From positions 10,011,119 through 10,075,118 of the forward strand of contig CM020618.1 of assembly GCA_009829735.1 (NCBI GenBank): DNA of 64,000 bases. The letters are read 5' to 3'. Shown piece by piece: positions 29,245-39,700 of the stretch; positions within the stretch are counted from its first letter, which is position 1, and each line of letters opens with the position of its first letter. The notes beneath the pieces were generated by a model, which was given only the letters and a program-made list of their open reading frames with translations, was not told the origin of the DNA and searched no databases. The stretch is from Pyropia yezoensis (taxonomy: Eukaryota; Rhodophyta; Bangiophyceae; Bangiales; Bangiaceae). Both the position numbers and the translations under genes were made by a program.

Positions 29245-32200
29245 TTACAGTAGGCGTCGTCGCCTCATGTAAGGCATGAGGAGCTGGCGGGGTATATTTG
29301 CCGCCTGTTCCCAGGTGGGTGAGTCGTATCCGACCCACATAACCTTGACGTACCAGGGTCCTGGTAGGTCCGGGTCGGTGTGTCCGACCACGCTCTCTAC
29401 TTGGTATGGAATCCCATGAGGTCCCACCGGGTCATCTGACCGGTGGGTTGTAAGAGCCTCATGTAGCAACCCAGCCGGTACCGGCTGAGGCTGTTCCGGC
29501 TTCGGAGCAGGTGTGACATCATTCACACTGATGCGTTGGATCTCCGTATCGGAGTGTAAGATAACAGAGTGGTCATCTCTGTGGAGAATCTGGTTCGGTC
29601 CCTTGACCGGTTGCATGAGCTTGTTCCCCCGGAACTTCTGGTGTCTGATGTAGACCCAGTCACCTGTTACCAGGGTTGCGTTGCGCACCCGTAGTCGGGC
29701 GTCGAAGTTCTTCTTATACCGAAGTTGTGTTCTGTCAAGGGCACCCTTGAGCTTCGGTATCATCCACGATAGCTTGGCCAACCAAGCAAGGTGGATACGT
29801 TCGGCCGGTCGGCTTTTCGGTGTATCATACCGAGTGCACCTGCCTGGCGGCAACGTCAGGTTACCGACGCCTAGTGGCATGACCCACTCCAGCGGAGCGA
29901 TGTTCGTGCTCCGATGTGGCCTGGCATTGTATGCCAGGGTGAGTACGGACAGAAGCCTGTCCCAAGTGCTCGTGTGCTCGGCCACGTAGCACTGTAGCAT
30001 CTTGACGATGGTGCGGTTGAACGGCTCCACCTGCCCGTTGGTTTGCGGGTGGTAGTCGGATGCCCGACGTGGTTCGATGCCGAACATGCCCAGGACCTTA
30101 GTGCAGAATGCTGACGTAAGGTTTGCTCCGTTATCGGAGAGGAGTTGCTTCATGACTCCGTATGCACTGATCCAGTGGTCAACCACTGCGTTCATAATCG
30201 TGTATGCCGTATCATTCGGGATGGCTGCCGCTCGTGACAGCTTGGTGAAGCGGTCCGACATGACCAGGATGTACCTGTTCCCTTCTTCCGTTACCGGAAG
30301 TGGCCCGGGTATGTCGATAGCGACTTGCTCGTTGGGCCCATCGGGTGGGAACAGCTTCACGGCAGACGCCTGCCTATGTAGACTCACGCGGTTACGTGCA
30401 CAGGGGTGGCATCCCCTTACGTGGTCGACCACGTCGACGGCCATTGCTGGCCAGTAGAAGAACCTTCGCATTGCTGCGAACATACGTGAACCCCCCGGGT
30501 GTCCGGCTGTGGGGTTCTGGTGTTCTCGTTCCATAACGGCTTGCCGTAAGGACACGGGAACCACGACTTGATGTCGTCCATCGGCGGGTGCCCGCCGGTA
30601 TATGAGTCCGTCTTCATTCTCGGAGAAGATGCCGGCCGTGCCGGCCCGGAGGTTAGCGCGATGACGTCTACAGTCGTCGTCATTGCCTTGTGCCTCGCGG
30701 AAGTCCGCGAGAGTTAGTGGGCATGCTCGGTGTGCCATGGTATGGTCAACCATACCTTGGGTGGCATTACCCACCATGCAAACCGGTACAACCGGGATGT
30801 CCTCGTCCACCGGGCGGGTATCCCCGCTCGGGGTGTCGAGTCGAGACGGCGCGTCTCCGAGGTGGTGGGTTGACCCAGCCTTATACACGGTGCGGTAGTC
30901 GTGCTCGGCCATCTTCAACCTCCATCGGGCTAGCCTCCCATGGCTATTGGAATCCTTGTCACCAAGGTTGAGGAGCCATCGTAGGGGTTCGTGGTCGGAC
31001 CTCACGATGAACCTGGAGCCCTCCAGGTATGGACGGAGCAGTTGCACTGCCCATATAACTCCGAGGCACTCACGCTCGGTGGCACTATAGTTACGCTCAG
31101 CCGGGTTGAGTGTCCGGCTGAAGTACCCTACCGGACGTAGGTCCGGGATAACGTTATCGGAACCGATCAACGTCTCTCCCTGTAGCAGGGTGCATCCCAC
31201 TTGTGTATCGCATGCATCGACATCGATGACGAAGGTACCCCGTCTGTGCGGTAACGCAAGGACGGGTGGGGATAGTAGGGCTCGCTTCAGCGACTCGAAT
31301 TCCTCCTCTTCGCTAGGCGAAGGGGGTTGGAGTACCTTGGGCAGGGTACTGCTCGTAAGAACCGTTAACGGTTTAGCTATCCGAGCGAAGTCCTTGACGA
31401 ACCGTCGGTATACGTTGCACATTCCCAGGAAGCTCTTGAGCTGCGTCTGGGTGTTAGGGGACCGGGCATCCCGGAGTGCCCGGGTATTGGCTTCGAGTAC
31501 CCCTAGTTTACCAGGGGTTATCTGGTGGCCCAGATACTCGACCGTCTGTTGGAAGAAGGCGCACTTCTTCAGACGCAGGGTTACCCCGGCGTTCCGCAAG
31601 AGGGTGAGTACCTCGTCCACATGTTGCACATGGTCATCCATGTTACGCGAGAAGACGATAACGTCATCGAGGTACACTAGGCAGTTACGCCACTCCACCC
31701 CCGACAGTATATTGTCGATAGCCCGTTGGAGTGTAGCGGGGGCGTTGGACAATCCGAAGGGCATCCTTAGGAACTCGTACACACCACTGTGACAGACGAA
31801 CGCCGTCTTGGGGATATCCTCGTCCGCCACTGGGATCTGCCAGTATCCGGAATTGCAATCGATGGTGGTAAACACCGTAGCTTCCCCCAGGGAGTCGATG
31901 CATTCATCCATCCTTGGTAAAGGGTATGAGTCTTTCTTGGTATCCAAGTTGAGGCGTCGATAATCGATGCAAAACCGAGGGGTTTGATCCTTCATCGGTA
32001 CGATAACGACTGGGGCACCCCACTCCGACATCGAAGGTCGTATCACCTTCGCTTCGCTCATCCTCTTCACTTCTCCATCAACGATCTCTCGTTGCATAGG
32101 TCCCGCTCGGTGCGGTTGTGACCGGGCGGGGCGTGCGCCTGGTACCAGGTCAATACGAAGTTGGGTTGCCCCAATGGTACCCAAGGCCCCGCCTGTCCAC

Positions 32201-33411
32201 ATGACGTCATGCTTTCTTAGCATTCGTCGTACCCCTTCGGCTACCGAAGGGGGAAGGTGGTCGAGGTCAGCCTCGGCCAGTGCCTTCAAGGCTTTTTGGT
32301 CCTTTGGTAGCATGTACGCCGGAGCCGCCGATGGGCTAGGCTTCCCGTCATCGGGTTGCTGTCGCTCGGTGGTCTCGGCAGCCGCCAGTACCTCAAGTGG
32401 TTCCACTTGACCTTCCTTGTCAGGGGTAAGGATATCTCCTTCGTAGAGCTCGGCAATCCCGAGGATAGTTCCCTTCGGGAGGGTGACTGCCTTACGGCGA
32501 TAGTTCGCCATCACTAGGAGGGACGACCCTCCTGCTGGGAGGTCTATGAGACCGTTGGCCATGGTCAACCAATGGCGCTTGTACGTCCGCAGGTTGGACC
32601 GGACTCTGCAGATGCCTGCGAGGTCGCAGTTAACCGGGAGGACTGTCTCCGACAACGGCTCAAAGCGAGTTCGCTTGGCCAACCGAAGTGTCTTCGGCTC
32701 GACGCTTGCGTACACCTCAGCCACGTTAACGTGGCTCCCTTGTAGCGTCAGGTCCCTGACGATAGCCGTATGTCCTCGCTTCGTCCCGCCGGCCTCTTGC
32801 AGCTCGACGGTCCTCCGGCCCGGCCGGATTGCATCAACGTGAACGTTGATGAAGGTGCATCCCAATATGCAGGCCACCGATAGGGTTTCACACACCAGGA
32901 AGTCAACTTCCGTGGTGAGATCCCCGATGGTAACCTGCAGCGACATCGCTGCGGTCGCACGAATGAGGCGACCATTCGCGTCCTTGATGGTGGGTCCCCG
33001 AGTCACTCTGACTCGCGGAAGCCACTTGTCCGGGAGGGAATCCTTTCGGATAAGGTTGGGTCCAGCCCCTGTATCCAGTACAGGGTAGTACGATCGTGTC
33101 GACTGGGGGTCACCCCCCAGTGTGGCTGATACCTTGAAGTTCTCCAAGGTAAACAGCACGTGGCCTACACCGGTATCCGGTGTAGCTCGGGCATCCTGAA
33201 CAGGGCCCTTGTCTGGTTCCATGTGACAGGGCTTCCCGTCCTCTCCTCCCAACCTTGGTGGTTGGTCATCAATCCCCTGACGCCGTGTCGTCGGGGCCGG
33301 AAGGTGTACACGGGGGTTGATGCGGCGTCGGCTCAACCGCGCTCTCCGTGGGGCTTTCCCCGCGGTACTCCGGGGTGGCTTGCTTGGGTTACCCCAGCGC
33401 CCCCCGGTCAT
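29245..33411 (-). CDS. Ty3/gypsy Pol of family 2 (element C), intact, with chromodomain
   Basis: It encodes 1388 residues from ATG 33411, eight bases after the gag stop and in another frame. The frame is open a further 240 bases upstream inside gag, so frameshifting is the alternative route of expression. The domains are protease LDTGAGPNLI at about 112-121, RT with FCIDYRRLN and YLDD at 580-583, RNase H VIDVDACDTQVG, HHCC zinc region (GHPGGSR to GCHPCARN), and integrase catalytic D1033, D1093, E1129 (D-X59-D-X35-E). The C-terminal chromodomain is YQVESVVGHTDPD to WVGYDSPTWE. The chromodomain marks a chromovirus. No stop or shift is seen, so with Gag in trans it could be active. Confidence 0.92.
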   Translation of the reverse strand: MTGGRWGNPSKPPRSTAGKAPRRARLSRRRINPRVHLPAPTTRRQGIDDQPPRLGGEDGKPCHMEPDKGPVQDARATPDTGVGHVLFTLENFKVSATLGGDPQSTRSYYPVLDTGAGPNLIRKDSLPDKWLPRVRVTRGPTIKDANGRLIRATAAMSLQVTIGDLTTEVDFLVCETLSVACILGCTFINVHVDAIRPGRRTVELQEAGGTKRGHTAIVRDLTLQGSHVNVAEVYASVEPKTLRLAKRTRFEPLSETVLPVNCDLAGICRVRSNLRTYKRHWLTMANGLIDLPAGGSSLLVMANYRRKAVTLPKGTILGIAELYEGDILTPDKEGQVEPLEVLAAAETTERQQPDDGKPSPSAAPAYMLPKDQKALKALAEADLDHLPPSVAEGVRRMLRKHDVMWTGGALGTIGATQLRIDLVPGARPARSQPHRAGPMQREIVDGEVKRMSEAKVIRPSMSEWGAPVVIVPMKDQTPRFCIDYRRLNLDTKKDSYPLPRMDECIDSLGEATVFTTIDCNSGYWQIPVADEDIPKTAFVCHSGVYEFLRMPFGLSNAPATLQRAIDNILSGVEWRNCLVYLDDVIVFSRNMDDHVQHVDEVLTLLRNAGVTLRLKKCAFFQQTVEYLGHQITPGKLGVLEANTRALRDARSPNTQTQLKSFLGMCNVYRRFVKDFARIAKPLTVLTSSTLPKVLQPPSPSEEEEFESLKRALLSPPVLALPHRRGTFVIDVDACDTQVGCTLLQGETLIGSDNVIPDLRPVGYFSRTLNPAERNYSATERECLGVIWAVQLLRPYLEGSRFIVRSDHEPLRWLLNLGDKDSNSHGRLARWRLKMAEHDYRTVYKAGSTHHLGDAPSRLDTPSGDTRPVDEDIPVVPVCMVGNATQGMVDHTMAHRACPLTLADFREAQGNDDDCRRHRANLRAGTAGIFSENEDGLIYRRAPADGRHQVVVPVSLRQAVMEREHQNPTAGHPGGSRMFAAMRRFFYWPAMAVDVVDHVRGCHPCARNRVSLHRQASAVKLFPPDGPNEQVAIDIPGPLPVTEEGNRYILVMSDRFTKLSRAAAIPNDTAYTIMNAVVDHWISAYGVMKQLLSDNGANLTSAFCTKVLGMFGIEPRRASDYHPQTNGQVEPFNRTIVKMLQCYVAEHTSTWDRLLSVLTLAYNARPHRSTNIAPLEWVMPLGVGNLTLPPGRCTRYDTPKSRPAERIHLAWLAKLSWMIPKLKGALDRTQLRYKKNFDARLRVRNATLVTGDWVYIRHQKFRGNKLMQPVKGPNQILHRDDHSVILHSDTEIQRISVNDVTPAPKPEQPQPVPAGLLHEALTTHRSDDPVGPHGIPYQVESVVGHTDPDLPGPWYVKVMWVGYDSPTWEQAANIPRQLLMPYMRRRRLL

Positions 33412-33419
33412 CCTTCCTC

Positions 33420-35603
33420 TTACTCGTTTCCCGCCCTTGGTAGGGTGCTGTCCGCCGGGACATCCGGCTGAGGAGGTGCCCCCTCGACGGCCAGTACTCC
33501 ACCTCGAGCTGGCTGCCCACCCGGTGCGGGTCCGGGTGCTCCGGCGGGATACCCCCCGGTAGATGCCTTGCGTTGCGCCGCTGCCCGCCGAGACTCCTCG
33601 GGGATGAGTGGGCAGGAAGACACCCAGTGTTGGGGATCCCCACACAACATACATCCGGACGTGCCGGTCCCCCCTTGAATTCGCATCGGGGTAGCCCAGT
33701 AGCTGCGGTTGCCTCCCTCAGGCGCTTGAGTGCCTGCTCCCGGGTAGGCCTTGGGTTCTTGGGTCAACCGGAACATGGACTCCCCCAACCGGTTGGGTCG
33801 GCCCGCAATCTGCGGGGGTGCCTCCGTGCGCACCGCCCATGTTGGCAAGGGTTGGTGAGGGTTACCCATCACCGGGGAGTACCCCGTAGTCCGTACGTAC
33901 GGGACGCGACGTCCGGTGCCCTCGCTGACCTGGAACTGGGTTCCCGCCGGAGCAATGTACGCTACCGTACCGTGCTCATCAATCACCGGCGTCGCCGGTA
34001 GCAACAGGTGGCCCTGTTGGTCAACTAGAGGTTCATCCTCGCCCGTAGGGGTATGTTCGGTCGCCACCAGTACTGGTGCGGCCTTACGTTCCACCTTCTC
34101 TTGCCTCGGTACCGGGGTAAGACTGGGCTTGCCTCCCTCACCCTTGGGCTTCGGGGCCAAGGCACATTCCGGGTGTAGAACCCGGTAGGCGTCCCCTAGG
34201 GACTTGCACATATGCATCAGTCGACTGAAGTTCGTCCGAGCCGTATTGGCTCCCCGTGCGGATATCCGCACGTAGTTGGGTACTCCTGCGAACAGGATGG
34301 CCCGTAGTTCCCCTTCGCCGAGGAGCTTCCCCAGCTCGTAGTCGAGCTCTTGGATCCGGCGTCCAAACATCTCCTCATCCTCCCAGGACTGGGCGGTGGC
34401 AGGGCGAAGGGCCCGGTAGTGGTCCTCGCACTTGTCCTCACTGAGGTAACTGCTCAGCAGCTCCTTGAAAATCCCACGGTTATCCATGGGGGTGGCCGCG
34501 ACCCTCATTCCCGGCATCGGGGATGCCTGGCGAAGAATGCCTCGCACCCGTTCATCAACAAAGAACGGGAGGATCTCCAGGGCCAGCCCCTCGTTGACGA
34601 GCGCCTTGTCCGCGGCTGCCTTAAAGCTAGTCAAGAAGCCGATGACTGCCACAGGGCGTCCGTTGGGGCCCCCGATTAAAGGGACTCCCTTCATAAGGGT
34701 CTGCATAGAGCGAATCGCTCGGTGCGACGTATTACGCGTCGATTCCGATACGGTTGTCGAGCGGTCCTCCAAACGATAACGCTCCGGAGTAAGATCCGAC
34801 CGGAAGACCTCGTTAACGATCTCCGTGTCAGCATCCTGGGTATCCAGTCGCTTAGCCAGTTGGTGAGCAAACTCATCGGACTCCATCCGCTTCAGTAGGC
34901 TCGCAGTTACCTGCGCGGTCATAGCTTCCACCACTGAAGATGGTACTTCAGGCGTCGGCACCTCGGGAACCCGAGTTGCCTGGCCTCCTTCGTCGTGGGG
35001 GTACTGTGAGAGGGTACCCCCTCCCCCAATAACCGACTCACCACCGGCTTAAGTATCCGCCGGGTCGTGTCCGCGGAGTCCGCTTCGGGTGCTCCGAGCG
35101 CGTCGCTCCGTGTGACTCCGTTCCAACTCTGCCGACGAGTCGGATCCATACCCCGTTGTGTCCGGGGGTTGTCCAGGAGTAGCAACACCGGGGTTGACCC
35201 TGGTGGACTCCGAAAGTAGTCCGGCCGGTTCGAACCGTACCGGTGTGGGAGGAACACGTCGGGGTCCCGTCGTGTGGCGTGTTGACATCAACACTGCCAT
35301 TGCGTCCTCCGTCCGATCTTGACGGGCGTCGAGCCCGGAAAACCGGGCCTTGAAGCGGGCCAATGATGCCATCAGGGAATCCCCTGGTGAAGGAGGCGGC
35401 GGAGTGAGGTCGGTGGATGACAGTTGAGGCGGACCCCCGCCTCCTGCCGTCCGAGCCGTGCCAAACGTCGATCCGGCACCGGAAAGCATTGGCGTCTCAA
35501 TGTTGTCGATCGGGTTCCCGATCCCGGTTCCCGTAGTCACCTCCGGGGTCGGCGTCGACGCCGATCCGTCATCTTGAACGTTCCCCGTCTCTTGGGTAGC
35601 CAT
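33420..35603 (-). pseudogene. Family-2 gag of element C, one internal stop
   Basis: ATG 35603 (MATQETGNVQ) to TAA 33420 is one frame of 728 codons, broken only by TAA at 35051-35049 (element E has TAC). The N-terminal part is Pro/Thr-rich, then a helical capsid-like region (ASLLKRMESDEFAHQLAKRL, TSFKAAADKALVNEGLALEI). Near the end is a canonical CCHC knuckle, CMLCGDPQHWVSSC. It carries the structural protein that packages element RNA. Confidence 0.87.
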
Positions 35604-35828
35604 AGTCACAATCAGTCAACCGACGTAACAGTCACGACGAATAAGAGAGCGGGGGGGTAGATTGGGGAGAGTAACATTAGATCACAGTCAAAGGTAAAAA
35701 CTCAACACAATCGATCAGGTCGCAACACCACGAGTACAAGAAAAGGACCGGATCCCTATCCGTGTGCCAGGGCCGAGGACGGCGTCACCACAAAGGTGAC
35801 GGAAACCCGTCTCCTGCTGCTCCACCAA

Positions 35829-36191
35829 TGTAGCACAATAGGAATCCGTCGCACGTCCACTCTCAGGGAACACTCACCAAGGGGGATCGGCACCAACGTC
35901 ACTAGGAGGCCAAGGTTGCTGTCCTTGCAGCACAAGCCACGGGACCAAGATGGGAGCCCTAATGGGAGGGGTTTGTTGTTCTGCCTTGGCCGGCGGTGGA
36001 TTCGCCGCCGGCCCCCTCGTTATAAACCCTCGGAGACACTACTAACTACCCTCCACCCCAAGATGCAAGTCCCTCTGGTCGTACGTAACTTGTAGATGCC
36101 GTGACCAGTACGGACTCTCAAATTGAAAGCCAAGGATTAGAAGTAGCCCCCCTAACATTAGGGTCACAATACGGCCAACCATATTGCTACA
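35829..36191 (-). repeat. Family-2 LTR, 5' LTR of element C
   Basis: It is 363 bp, nearly identical to 25471-25833. On the minus strand it contains TTTATAAC followed by the GC hairpin, a possible promoter and RNA start. The primer-binding-site candidate TGGTGGAGCAGCAGG follows on the minus strand at 35827-35813. Confidence 0.92.
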
Positions 36192-36712
36192 CCCGGGAGC
36201 AATACACTGCTCGGGCGACGCTGGCCGAGTTGGCTAGGGTCGCCTACTGCAGAGGTGAGGCCTACCGCAAGTTGCGGGCGGAACAACGCCAGGAGCGTCA
36301 GGCCGAGTTGGCCAAGGCACGCGAGGAGGCGCGCCAGGCCAGAGAGCTGAGAGAGGTACGCCGATTCCGCAAGGATTGGGTAGTAGCTGCCGTGGGAGCT
36401 TCCCAGGGTACCGCGTCGGCTTCCCCAGTTGGGAAGACCCCTCTCGGAACAGACAATCGGTGTTGGAACTTCTACTCCGATGGACACTGGGCATATGATT
36501 GCCCCAAGTTGAGTAAACGCATCCAACAACTTGTTCGGAATGCGAGTAAGAAGTCGGCTACGAACAAAGTACGTTCACGCCGCGAGGGTGGGTTTCGACC
36601 GGTCGTCGCGGTCGTCACACCCTCGGCGGAGGAGGCGGACACGTCGTCCTCGGACTCGTCGTCTTCCCCCCCGCCCTCAGATTCGGACGCCAAGTCGGCG
36701 GGAAACGAATGA
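36192..36712 (+). pseudogene. Family-1 gag of copy B, 3' part
   Basis: It resumes after the second CCCGG with the nucleocapsid region. A Lys/Arg/Glu-rich coiled region (REEARQARELREVRRFRKD) is followed by CWNFYSDGHWAYDC (second knuckle Cys replaced by Phe) and an acidic Ser-rich tail ending SAGNE. The TGA at 36710-36712 overlaps the pol ATG at 36709. Confidence 0.87.
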
Positions 36713-39700
36713 CCGTTGGAGCTGGCCGTCCGAAGCTCACAACGGCAGCCTCGGCCAAGTGGGCCAAGAGGACGAACCAACCGTGCCGGATACTGCGGCG
36801 ACCTAAGGGGGTCCGCCCACCTCGGGTAGGACTCCCCAGGGACGTAAACCCACGTCGGGTCATCGCGGTGCTGACGGGTGAGAACTTCCAGGTGGCTGGA
36901 CGGGTGCAACTAGCCCCCGGCCGTGCTTGCTGTGCCCGTATCGTACTTGATACCGGGTCAGGAGCCTCCTTGATACGCAAGTCGCTATTACCAAAGGAGG
37001 TGAAGCTCCAACGCTGGAGGTCTAAAGCTGACCATCTGATCGATATCAATGGTGGGGTACTTCCCATCGTTGGTGCGGTGACCCTACCAACTAGGTTGGG
37101 GACCCATGAGGTCGACGTGACCTATGGTGTAGTTGAGAATATATCGGTACCCCTGCTTCTGGGCACCCCTTATGTTGTAACACAAGTGCCTTTGATTTGT
37201 GGCCCTGAGTATTGGGTCAAGTTGATGAATGGGGAGACCATCCCCATCCTTGGTAAGGGAAAGTCTGTGGCTCCTGTGACAGTCTCACAGTCGAAGCCTG
37301 TTTGCTCCGTGAGAGAAGGGTTTACTGCTACCCTGCGTTTAGCCCGTAAAGTCACGTTGCCCCCCAACTCGGTGGCGCACGTTGATGTTGTAACTGAATA
37401 TACGGGGAACGGGTTGGTGCACCCTCACCCCCGTCTTGCTCGCAAGCACCAAGTGCATGTTGCCCTTGGCACGATGGAATCCAAGGCTGGAGTCCCGTGG
37501 AGGATCCAGGTGATGAACCTGAGCTCGTCGCCCAAGTACTTCAAGTTGGGAGCCAAGTTCGGCTATATCGACCAATACGAGGGACCGGTAGTAGCGGTCA
37601 CCCTCAACGCGGGCGCAAGTAGCGACCCGAAGCCCGGAAAGGAGAAGCATCAAGCCAAGTCGGCCGCCTCTCCTCGGCCCCATGTGAACATGGAGGGTGT
37701 CCCACCCAGGTTGAGGGCTCAAGTTGAACGCCGCTTGGACCAATATCACAAGTTGTGGGATTGCCAATTGGGACTCATGAGAGCTACCCAACACCGGATC
37801 GAGTTGAAGCCCGGTGCACCCCCTATACGCCAACAACCGTATAGGGGAGGACCCCGTTCAAGGGCCCTCGTCAAGGAGCAAGTTGCTCGCATGGAGGCCC
37901 TCGATGTGATCGAGGCCAGTAACGCCGAGTGGGCGAGTCCGGTGGTTATTGTCCCCAAAGTTGATGGGACCCCCCGGTTTTGTATCGACTACCGTAAGCT
38001 CAAAGAGAGCACGGTGAAGGACAGTTACCCCCTACCTAGGATGGACGACTGTCTGGACTCTCTGGGGGAGGCGAACGTGTTCTCTACCCTGGACTGTAAC
38101 GCGGGGTACTGGCAAATTCCCATTGCCCCGGAGGACAGGCATAAAACTACCTTTACCTGTCACTGTGGTAGCTACCAGTGCAAGCGTCTACCGTTTGGAC
38201 TGTGTAACGCGCCGGCAGCTTTCCAGCGCGCTATGGACATGATTCTGGCCGGAGTACGGTGGCAGATCTGTCTCGTGTACCTAGACGATATCATTGTGTT
38301 CTCCCGAAGTCCGGAGGAACACATTGGCCATCTTGGCCAGGTGTTCAAGCTACTTGCTGACGCCGGTGTGTCACTGAAGGCGAGTAAGTGCCACCTCTTC
38401 ACTCAAGACGTGGAATACTTGGGACATGTTGTCCGTCCGGGGCGTCTCAGTGTCAACGAGAAAAACTTGAGGGCCATCCGTAAGGCTCAGTACCCCCGGA
38501 CCCAGACCCAGATGAGGAGCTTCCTCGGGATGTGTAACGTGTACCGACGTTTCACCAAGGGCGTCGCCAAGGTGGCGAAACCGTTGAATGAGTTAGTGAG
38601 CTCAACGCGACCGAAGAACCTGCCTCCCCCAAGTCGGGTGGAGCAGGAATCCTTTGAGACTCTTCGGGACCTTCTGCTGAAGCCCCCTATCCTGGCTATT
38701 CCCAGGTTGGGAGGCCACCAAATCCTGGATGTGGACGCTAGCTACGACCAACTTGGTTGTGTGTTGCTTCAGCAGCAGCCGGACAAGGAGTACTTGCCGG
38801 TAGGATACTTCAGCAAGGGGCTGAACTCGGCCGAGAAGAACTACAGAGTCACCGAGTTGGAAGGACTCGCAGTGGTGTGGGCGGTGACGTCACTTCGTCA
38901 CTACCTAGAGGGTGAGAAGTTCCTCATCCGCTGTGACCACCGCGCGTTGCAGTTCATCTTTAAGACGGATTGTACGAACACTCGTCTCAACCGGTGGAGG
39001 GTGCGACTGGCACCCTTCAACTTTGATATTGAGTACCGACCTGGCAGGCGACATGCCCTTGCCGACGGCCCCTCTCGGGTACCTACCGAGGGGCTGGACA
39101 CTAACCCAGCCGATGAGGACATTCCCATCGTGGGGGTAGTCACGCGCTCGGGTCAGGCGTTGAACCCCGAGGCGCCAGGGAACAAGAAGTACTTGCCCCT
39201 GTCCCTGGACGAGGTGGTGAAGGCCCAGGCCGAGGATCCCTTCTGCAAGTCGCAGAGGGATACACTGGATACAGTGGCGGAGACGCGGTTCTTTCTGGGA
39301 GACGATGGCCTCCTCATGAGGAGGGGGGTATTCCAGGGGACCGAACAACTTGTCGTCCCCGCATCCCTCAAGGACAGTATCCTTGAGAGGAAGCATAACG
39401 CTCCCACAGGTGGACACCTGGAGTCTAGTAAACTGTACCGGACCCTGAGGACCAGGTACTACTGGCCGTCCATGGTGGTGGACATCTACAGTTGGGTGGC
39501 TGCCTGCACAAGTTGTGCACAGAACCGTCTGATGGAACGGCGGCCTACTACGGCTATGCTATTGTTCCCGGCCAAGGAGCCCTTCGCCGCGTTGGCGATG
39601 GATATCCTTGGGCCACTGCCAGTGACCGAGGAGGGCAACCAGTACCTCCTGGTCATCTGTGACCGCTTCACGAAACTTACGCGAGCGATCCCACTGGCAG

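Larger units (their letters stand above)
25471..36191 (-). mobile_element. Nearly intact family-2 Ty3/gypsy chromovirus, element C
   Basis: It is 10.7 kb with LTRs at 25471-25833 (3') and 35829-36191 (5') and TSD CCCGG at 25466-25470 and 36192-36196. I count about five differences between its LTRs by eye (363 bp each), so it is the youngest insertion of the nest. On the minus strand the order is LTR, gag, pol, antisense gene, LTR. pol and the antisense gene are open throughout, and gag has one internal stop. Confidence 0.92.
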
